A stretch of 19,164 nt of DNA. It comes from a bacterium. Lineage in GTDB: Bacteria; Chloroflexota; Dormibacteria; UBA8260; Bog-877. The notes beneath the pieces are model-generated. The model had not been told where the DNA came from. It saw only the letters and a program-made list of their open reading frames with translations, and ran no database searches. The position numbers and the translations under genes are program-made. Location: NCBI GenBank assembly GCA_021791345.1, contig JAJYWT010000117.1:1-19164 (forward strand). Reading direction: 5' to 3'. Below are positions 13,529 through 19,164 of the stretch, piece by piece; the first letter of the stretch is position 1; each line of letters opens with the position of its first letter.

Positions 13529-14467
13529 ATGGAGATCCGCGCCGCTGGAACTCGCCACGTGGTCTCCGCCGACCAGTTTCCCCCGGCGCTTCTGGAAGCG
13601 CTGTTCGCCTCTGCCGACGATATGGCGCGGCGGCTTCGGGAAGGCGGACCGCCGCTGCTCCCAGGTCGGGTCATGGCCACCCTCTTCTACGAGCCGAGCA
13701 CCAGGACGCGGCTCAGCTTCGAGTCCGCCATGCTGCGCCTCGGGGGCCAGGTAGTCAGCACCGAGAACGCGCGTGACTTCTCCTCGGCCATAAAGGGCGA
13801 GACCCTGGAGGACTCGGTCCGGATCGTGGGCGGATACTCCGACTGCATCGTCCTCCGCCATCCGGAGGAGGGGGCGGCGGCCCGGGCCGCGGCGGTCTCG
13901 ACAGTCCCGGTGATCAACGCGGGAGACGGCCGCGGCGAGCACCCCACCCAGGCCCTCCTTGACCTCTACACCATCCGCTCCGAGCTGGGGAGGCTGGAGG
14001 GGCTCCGGGTGGTCATGGCCGGCGATCTCGCCAACGGGAGGACAGTGCACTCGCTGATCCGCCTCCTATCCCAGTACCGGGGCCTCAGGGTCACCCTCGC
14101 CGGACCGGAGGAGCTGCGGCTGCCCGCGCCCGCGGTGCAGGCGCTGCGCCAGTCCGGAGCCGAGGTCCGCGAAGCCCAGAGCCTGCTGAAGGCGGTGGTG
14201 GACGCGGACGTCGTCTACCAGACCCGGATCCAGGCCGAGCGGCTCTCACGGCCTCTCGCGGCGGCCGGGCAGGACGTTGCCCGGTTCAGGGTCACCAGGG
14301 AGGTAATGGCGGCCCTGCCCCCGGGAGCGGTGGTGATGCATCCCCTGCCCCGGGTCGGGGAGATCGACCCGGAGGTTGACTCCGACCCGCGCGCCGCCTA
14401 CTTCCGGCAGGCACGCAACGGGGTGCCGGTGAGAATGGCGCTGCTGGCCCGGGTGCTCGGGGAGTGA
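13529..14467 (+). CDS. pyrB: aspartate carbamoyltransferase catalytic chain
   Basis: Catalyses carbamoyl phosphate plus aspartate to carbamoyl aspartate, the committed step of UMP synthesis. It has 312 residues, the normal length. The carbamoyl phosphate loop FYEPSTRTRLSFE (Ser 57 to Thr 60), the conserved Lys region SAIKGETLEDSVR, GEHPTQALLDLYTI (His 138) and the C-terminal aspartate loop MHPLPRVGEIDPEVD are all present. ATG 13529 is preceded 6 bases by GAGGAGG. That site is the target of the leader switch, so expression should fall when pyrimidines are plentiful. It is the first gene of the operon, and its stop overlaps the pyrR start (GTGA). No pyrI-type regulatory chain is present. Confidence 0.97.
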   Translation: MEIRAAGTRHVVSADQFPPALLEALFASADDMARRLREGGPPLLPGRVMATLFYEPSTRTRLSFESAMLRLGGQVVSTENARDFSSAIKGETLEDSVRIVGGYSDCIVLRHPEEGAAARAAAVSTVPVINAGDGRGEHPTQALLDLYTIRSELGRLEGLRVVMAGDLANGRTVHSLIRLLSQYRGLRVTLAGPEELRLPAPAVQALRQSGAEVREAQSLLKAVVDADVVYQTRIQAERLSRPLAAAGQDVARFRVTREVMAALPPGAVVMHPLPRVGEIDPEVDSDPRAAYFRQARNGVPVRMALLARVLGE

Positions 14468-15036
14468 GCGCTCTCGCCCCCCGGCGGGGCGGCGTCATCG
14501 GCGGGCCGGAGGAGCTGGACCGGATCCTCTGGCGGCTGGCTCGGGAGCTCCAGGAGCGCCATCCCGGCGGGGACCGCGTCACCCTGTGCGGGATCGCCAC
14601 GAGAGGGGTGCACCTGGCCGCCCGGCTGGCCGGACTGGTCGAGGCCCAGGGTGGAGGCCCTTGGCTGGCGGTCTCGCTCGACACCGGCCCCTTTCGGGAT
14701 GACAGCCCACGGGTTCCCGGGGCGGGCGTCCCGGGGCCCGCTGCCCTCCCGCCCGCAGGCCGGGCCGCCATCGACCAGCGGGTGGTGGTGCTGGTCGATG
14801 ACGTCCTCTTCCACGGGCGGACCGCCCGCGCGGCGCTGGTGGCGCTGGCCGGTCTGGGCCGCCCGCTGGCGGTCGAGCTCCTGGTCCTGGTCGACCGTGG
14901 CCATCGGGAGCTGCCCCTGCGGGCCACCTACGTGGGACGCAACCTGCCCACAAGGGTGGACGAGCGGGTGCGGGTCCGACTCCGGGAGTGCGACGGGGAG
15001 GACTCCATCACCCTGGTCCGGGAGGAGCCGGAGTGA
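14464..15036 (+). CDS. pyrR: bifunctional pyr operon regulator / uracil phosphoribosyltransferase
   Basis: PyrR binds the pyr mRNA leader when charged with UMP, and in many species also makes UMP from uracil and PRPP. The 190-residue protein has the family landmarks: GIATRGVHLAARLA near the N-terminus, FRDD at about 77-80, the PRPP-binding loop VVLVDDVLFHGRTARAAL (about 108-125), LVDRGHRELPLRATYVGRNLPT and a C-terminal EDSI. In the PRPP loop the usual Thr before GRT is His 117. The region between residues 81 and 103 is Pro/Gly/Ala-rich, unlike the more charged segment in common homologues. GTG 14464 overlaps the pyrB stop by four bases. Placement second, after pyrB, is unusual because pyrR is commonly the first gene. 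It very likely acts on the leader seen upstream of pyrB. Confidence 0.92.
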   Translation: MSALAPRRGGVIGGPEELDRILWRLARELQERHPGGDRVTLCGIATRGVHLAARLAGLVEAQGGGPWLAVSLDTGPFRDDSPRVPGAGVPGPAALPPAGRAAIDQRVVVLVDDVLFHGRTARAALVALAGLGRPLAVELLVLVDRGHRELPLRATYVGRNLPTRVDERVRVRLRECDGEDSITLVREEPE

Positions 15037-16352
15037 GGGGACTCCTGCTGCGCTCGGTCCGGCTCATGCGCCCTTTGGAGGGCTCGCCCCTGGAAGCGGT
15101 GGACATCCTCATCCAGGACGGCCGCGTCGAGGAGATGGGCAACGGCCTGGCTGCCCGCGCCGCAACGGTGGTCGTGGAGCGGGAGGGCTGGGTGGTGGCG
15201 CCCGCCTTCCTGGACCTGCACACCCATCTCCGGGAGCCGGGGCAGCCGTGGAAGGAGCGCATCGCCACCGCCACCGCCGGCGCTGCGGCCGGCGGATTCG
15301 GGGCGGTTTGTGCCATGGCCAACCTCCGTCCGCCAGTGGACAGCGTGGCGCGTCTGCGCGAGTGCCTGGCCAAAAACCGCTCCTGGGGACGGGTCCCGGT
15401 GCTGCAGTTCGCTGCTGTCTCCGAGGAGCTGGCCGGTCAGCGGCTGGCACCTCTCCGGGAGCTGGCAGGGGCCGGGGCCGCGGGGTTCTCGGACGATGGC
15501 CGAAACGCCCTGAGCCCAGAGCTCCTGCGCCAAGCGCTGGAGCAGGCCGGTGCGACCGGCCGGCTGCTGGCGATCCACCCGGAGGACGAGGAGGTGCTGG
15601 CGGCCGCCAATCCCTGGGGCGGGGAGGACCCCACCGCCTGGCTCCTGCGCCCGAGGGAGGCTGAGGTCAGCGCGGTGCGCTCGGCCCTGGATGCGCTTCG
15701 CCATGCGGGCCAGGGCCACCTCCACCTGCAACACCTCTCCACTTCGGGTGCGGTGGAGCTGGTCCGGGAAGCCAAGCGGGAGGGGTGGGCGGTTACCGCG
15801 GAGGTGACCGCCCACCACCTAGTGCTGGAGGGGCCTCTCCGTGACCCCGAGGCCCGCGACCGGGAGCTCACCTGCAACCCACCCCTCCGAGGCGATGAGG
15901 ACCGCTCGGCGCTGTGGGCGGGGTTGGCGGATGGGACGATCGACGCCCTGGCCAGCGACCACGCCCCTCACGAGTCCCCCTCGGACCCGCTCCAGCGACG
16001 TTCGCCGGGCTTCAGCGGGGTCCAAGCCCAGCTCTCCGCGGTCCTCTCGGACCCACGCGGGGGACCGCTCTTGGAGCGGGTGGTCGAGGCGCTCACCGCC
16101 CGGCCGCTGAAGGTGCTCGGGCGCGTGTCGGAAAGGCTGCCCGAGCCCGCGGTGCGGGAGGGCCAACCCGCCCACCTCACCGTCTTCGATCCAGAGGGGG
16201 TCTGGCGGCCCGAGGCGGGCTCATGGCTCTCGCTGGGAACCAACACCCCCTTCTGGGACAGGCCCCTCAGAGGCTTGGTCCTGGCCACCTTCACCAGGGG
16301 CAGGGTCGCCTTCCTCCGTCGGGAGCTGGGCTGGGAGGCAGAACTTGCCTGA
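15033..16352 (+). CDS. pyrC: dihydroorotase, class I
   Basis: Zinc amidohydrolase that cyclises carbamoyl aspartate to dihydroorotate. From GTG 15033 it has 439 residues, a normal class I length. The metal-binding set is visible: HTHLREPG (His 63, His 65), SDDGR (Asp 154), IHPEDE (His 182), [13 protein letters not shown] (His 234) and SDHAPHE (Asp 309). ACNPPLR-like CNPPLR and a final barrel-closing segment also match. The family MPNT(x)P block reads MANLRPPVD, with Pro and Thr replaced but Asn kept. The start is fixed by a GTGA overlap with the pyrR stop; the frame is open upstream inside pyrR but that part has no resemblance. The stop overlaps the carAB start by 8 bases. Confidence 0.95.
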   Translation: MRGLLLRSVRLMRPLEGSPLEAVDILIQDGRVEEMGNGLAARAATVVVEREGWVVAPAFLDLHTHLREPGQPWKERIATATAGAAAGGFGAVCAMANLRPPVDSVARLRECLAKNRSWGRVPVLQFAAVSEELAGQRLAPLRELAGAGAAGFSDDGRNALSPELLRQALEQAGATGRLLAIHPEDEEVLAAANPWGGEDPTAWLLRPREAEVSAVRSALDALRHAGQGHLHLQHLSTSGAVELVREAKREGWAVTAEVTAHHLVLEGPLRDPEARDRELTCNPPLRGDEDRSALWAGLADGTIDALASDHAPHESPSDPLQRRSPGFSGVQAQLSAVLSDPRGGPLLERVVEALTARPLKVLGRVSERLPEPAVREGQPAHLTVFDPEGVWRPEAGSWLSLGTNTPFWDRPLRGLVLATFTRGRVAFLRRELGWEAELA

Positions 16353-19164
16353 GCCCAAGCGCGGCGTACTGGTGCTGGAGTCGGGCGCCCACTTCGAGGG
16401 CGACTGGCTCTGGCGCCCACAGGAGGCGGGACCGTTCCTGGGCGAGGTGGTCTTCAACACCTGCATGACCGGCTACCAGGAGATCCTGACCGACCCCTCA
16501 TACGCCGGCCAGGTGGTGGTCTTCACCCAGCCGCTGATCGGCAACGTAGGCACCGCCCGGGTGGACATGGAGTCCAGCCGTGCCTGGGCCCGCGCGGTGG
16601 TGGTGGCCGAGGCAAGCTCGACCGCTCCCCACTGGCAGGCGGAGGAGACGCTGGCCGAGTGGCTACAGCGCCAGGGCGTGCCCGGCCTCCAGGGGGTGGA
16701 CACACGGGCGCTGACCAGGCACCTCCGAGATCACGGGACGCTGCGCGGAGTCCTCGCCGACCTCGGCTCCCTCTCGCTGGAGGAGCTGGTGAGGACGGCC
16801 CGGCAGTCGCCCTCGGTGAGCGAGCAGGAGCTGGTTGCCGAGGTCTCCACCTCGGTGCCGTACACGGCCAACGAGCCGCTGCACCCGGCGCTGCGCCGGG
16901 GCGCCGGGCGCCTCGCCGAGCCCACGGGCGTCCGGGTGGCGGTGATCGACCTAGGGGTCAAGCTGAACACCCTGCGCTCGCTGGTGAGCCGGGGGGCGGA
17001 GGTCCTGGTGCTCCCCCACTCCATCAGCTGCGATGAGCTGGAGCGGCTCGCCCCCCAGGGGGTCGTGATCACCAACGGTCCGGGGGACCCGGCCAACCTC
17101 GGCAGTGAGACGGAGCTCACCCGCTTTGCCATCGAGCGCTACCCGGTGCTGGCCATCTGCCTGGGGCACCAGCTGGTCGGCCGGGCCATCGGAGCCACCA
17201 CCAGCCGCCTGCCCTTCGGCCATCATGGGGGCAACCACCCGGTGCAGGACGTGGTCAGCAGTAGGGTGTTCGTCACCCCGCAGAACCACGAGTTCCAGGT
17301 GGATGAGGCTTCCATCCCCGAAGGGTCCGGGTGGTTTGTCTCGGAGCGCAACCTCAATGACGGGTCGGTGGAGGGGCTGCGTCACCGGGAGCTCCCGGTG
17401 ATCTCGGTCCAGTACCACCCCGAGGGGAGCCCAGGACCCCAGGACCGCCAGCACCTCTTCGACGAATTCCTCAGCCTCTGCCGGGGCCGGGGCAGGGCCG
17501 AGGCGGGGCCCGCGCCTCGGCCCGTCCCAGAGATGCGCCGGGTCCTGGTGCTGGGCAGCGGGCCGATCGTCATCGGGCAGGCGGCAGAGTTCGACTACGC
17601 CGGAACCCAGGCCTGCCGGTCGCTGCGCGAGGAGGGGGTGGAGGTGGTGCTGGTGAACAGCAATCCGGCCACCATCATGACCGACGAGGACACCGCCGAC
17701 CGGGTGTACCTGGAGCCCCTCACGGTGGAGTCGGTCGCCGCCATCATCGAGCGGGAGCGGCCCCAGGGTCTTCTGGCCGGCCTCGGCGGCCAGACGGCCC
17801 TCAACCTGGCCGTCCAGCTCGCTGACCAGGGAGTCCTGGAACGCTACGGAGTCGAGGTGTTGGGCACGCCCCTGGAGGCTATCCGGGACGCCGAGGACCG
17901 GGAACGCTTCAAGCAGCGGATGGTGGGCCTGGGCGAGCCGGTGCCTCCCTCGCGCACCGTGAACAGCTGGGAGCAGGCCAAGGAGTTCGCCTCTGAGGTC
18001 GGCCTGCCTCTGGTGGTGCGCCCAGCCTTCACTCTGGGGGGAACCGGAGGCGGGATCGCCACCACCTGGGAGGAGCTGGAGGAGGTGGTGGGCCGGGGGC
18101 TGAGGGCCAGCCCAATAACCCAGGTCCTGATCGAGCAGGCGCTCCTCGGCTGGCGCGAGCTGGAGTACGAGGTGATGCGGGACCGAGCCGGGACCTGCAT
18201 CTGCATCTGCAACATGGAGAACCTCGACCCCATGGGGGTCCACACCGGGGACTCGGTGGTGGTGGCCCCGAGCCAGACCCTCACCGACAAGGAGCACCAG
18301 CAGCTGCGCTCCGCCGCCCTCCGGATCATCTCGGCGCTGGGGATCGAGGGGGGATGCAACGTCCAGTTCGCCCTCGCCCCCGACTCGCCCGCCTACTTCG
18401 TCATCGAGGTGAACCCCCGGGTGAGCCGCTCCTCGGCGCTGGCCTCCAAGGCGACTGGCTACCCCATCGCCCGGGTGGCGGCCAAGGTGGCCCTGGGGCG
18501 CGAGCTCAAGGACATCCGCAACCAGGTCACCGGCAAGACCTCCGCCGCCTTTGAGCCCAGCCTCGACTACTGCGTCGTCAAGATCCCCCGCTGGCCCTTC
18601 GACAAATTTCCCCACGGTGACCGGCGACTGGGGACCCAGATGAAGTCCACCGGCGAGGCGATGGCCATCGGGCGCAACTTCCTGAGCGCGGTCTCCAAGG
18701 CGCTGCGCTCCCTGGAACAGGGCCCGGTCGACTCCCAGGAGGTGCTACGGGCGGTGGAGCGGCTGGAGACCCCGACCGATCTCCGGCTCCAGGCGGTGGT
18801 GGTGGCGCTGGCACAGGGACAGCCCGAGGACAGCGTCGCCCGCCGCACCGGGTACCCCCGCTGGTTCACCCACCAGCTGGCCCGGCTGGCCAAGTTGGAG
18901 GCGGAGCTGGGCCGGACGCCGGGCGACGTGGATTCAGGGTTGCTTTACTCCGCCAAGCGGGCCGGAATCTCCGACCGGCGGATCGGCGAGCTCACCGCGC
19001 GATCGGGCGCTGAGGTGCGGGAGATGCGCCAGCGCCTGGGAGTCGTGAGCACCTTCAAGTGCGTGGACACCTGCGCTGCTGAGTTCGCCGCCACCACCCC
19101 CTACTTCTATTCCAGCTACGAGCTGGAGGACGAGAACCGGGCCCGTCCCGGGGCCGCGGTGGTT
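16345..19164 (+). CDS. carAB: carbamoyl-phosphate synthase, small and large subunits fused (CarAB; 3' end cut by window edge)
   Basis: Makes carbamoyl phosphate from glutamine, bicarbonate and two ATP. A single frame of 940 codons without a stop covers both subunits. Residues 1 to about 380 are Car[18 protein letters not shown], the glutaminase class I domain with [14 protein letters not shown] (nucleophile Cys 272), [10 protein letters not shown] and QYHPEG (His 358, Glu 360). An Arg/Ala/Pro-rich linker (about 381-396) leads to Car[44 protein letters not shown]-grasp [14 protein letters not shown] (about 557), [36 protein letters not shown] and the start of the oligomerisation domain. About half of CarB is visible. 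TTG 16345 has GGGAGG 6 bases upstream. An ATG at 17533 could open a separate carB, but it has no ribosome-binding site and no carA stop precedes it. Confidence 0.95.
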   Translation, partial: MPEPKRGVLVLESGAHFEGDWLWRPQEAGPFLGEVVFNTCMTGYQEILTDPSYAGQVVVFTQPLIGNVGTARVDMESSRAWARAVVVAEASSTAPHWQAEETLAEWLQRQGVPGLQGVDTRALTRHLRDHGTLRGVLADLGSLSLEELVRTARQSPSVSEQELVAEVSTSVPYTANEPLHPALRRGAGRLAEPTGVRVAVIDLGVKLNTLRSLVSRGAEVLVLPHSISCDELERLAPQGVVITNGPGDPANLGSETELTRFAIERYPVLAICLGHQLVGRAIGATTSRLPFGHHGGNHPVQDVVSSRVFVTPQNHEFQVDEASIPEGSGWFVSERNLNDGSVEGLRHRELPVISVQYHPEGSPGPQDRQHLFDEFLSLCRGRGRAEAGPAPRPVPEMRRVLVLGSGPIVIGQAAEFDYAGTQACRSLREEGVEVVLVNSNPATIMTDEDTADRVYLEPLTVESVAAIIERERPQGLLAGLGGQTALNLAVQLADQGVLERYGVEVLGTPLEAIRDAEDRERFKQRMVGLGEPVPPSRTVNSWEQAKEFASEVGLPLVVRPAFTLGGTGGGIATTWEELEEVVGRGLRASPITQVLIEQALLGWRELEYEVMRDRAGTCICICNMENLDPMGVHTGDSVVVAPSQTLTDKEHQQLRSAALRIISALGIEGGCNVQFALAPDSPAYFVIEVNPRVSRSSALASKATGYPIARVAAKVALGRELKDIRNQVTGKTSAAFEPSLDYCVVKIPRWPFDKFPHGDRRLGTQMKSTGEAMAIGRNFLSAVSKALRSLEQGPVDSQEVLRAVERLETPTDLRLQAVVVALAQGQPEDSVARRTGYPRWFTHQLARLAKLEAELGRTPGDVDSGLLYSAKRAGISDRRIGELTARSGAEVREMRQRLGVVSTFKCVDTCAAEFAATTPYFYSSYELEDENRARPGAAVV

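Noticed and set aside
17533..17535. Separate carB start at an internal ATG
   Set aside because: The carA frame reads straight through with no stop, and no ribosome-binding site precedes the ATG, so a fused protein is the simpler reading.
16951..18615. Minus-strand open frame of 554 codons opposite carAB
   Set aside because: It is the exact antisense of conserved CarA/CarB sequence and shows His/Leu/Gly-rich low-complexity translation typical of antisense GC-rich frames.

Overview
The window is high-GC DNA with many GTG and TTG starts, stop/start overlaps and promoters whose -10 box lies 6-7 bases upstream of a start codon (leaderless style). Together with an F420/FMN-type LLM oxidoreductase, a NarL-type two-component pair and an RNA leader of the PyrR type, this suggests an actinobacterium or another high-GC Terrabacteria lineage (for example Chloroflexota or Dormibacterota). 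I cannot place it further from sequence alone.

Layout. 1-2900: a MacB/LolD-like ABC ATPase, cut by the left edge, is divergent from a histidine kinase/NarL-type response regulator pair. 2900-4300 is poor in genes. It holds a broken IS1380-like transposase tail and one small membrane-protein ORF that may be truncated, so it looks like an old insertion scar. 4324-4968 is a GNAT acetyltransferase. 4994-7706 is a divergent pair of citrate synthase homologues, one with an N-terminal pair of CBS domains and one with an N-terminal helix-turn-helix. They share a 55-base intergenic region carrying a palindrome and direct repeats. 7751-12339 (minus strand) is a DHA2-type MFS exporter, a small SHOCT protein, a large protein fusing an LLM flavin/F420 oxidoreductase to a UbiA/MenA-type prenyltransferase, and a CPBP (CAAX-type) membrane protease. 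12690-13343 (minus) is a cytidylate-kinase-like protein.

13425-19164 is the UMP biosynthesis operon pyrB-pyrR-pyrC-carAB. It is preceded by a leader with a recognisable PyrR-binding loop, and by base-pairing the leader forms two mutually exclusive structures, one exposing and one sequestering the pyrB ribosome-binding site. carA and carB are joined in one open frame that runs off the right edge. The genes overlap by 4, 4 and 8 bases and are probably translationally coupled.

The most unusual items are the LLM-UbiA fusion, the CBS-/HTH-citrate synthase pair with its possible self-operator, the carAB fusion, and the hand-folded PyrR translational switch.
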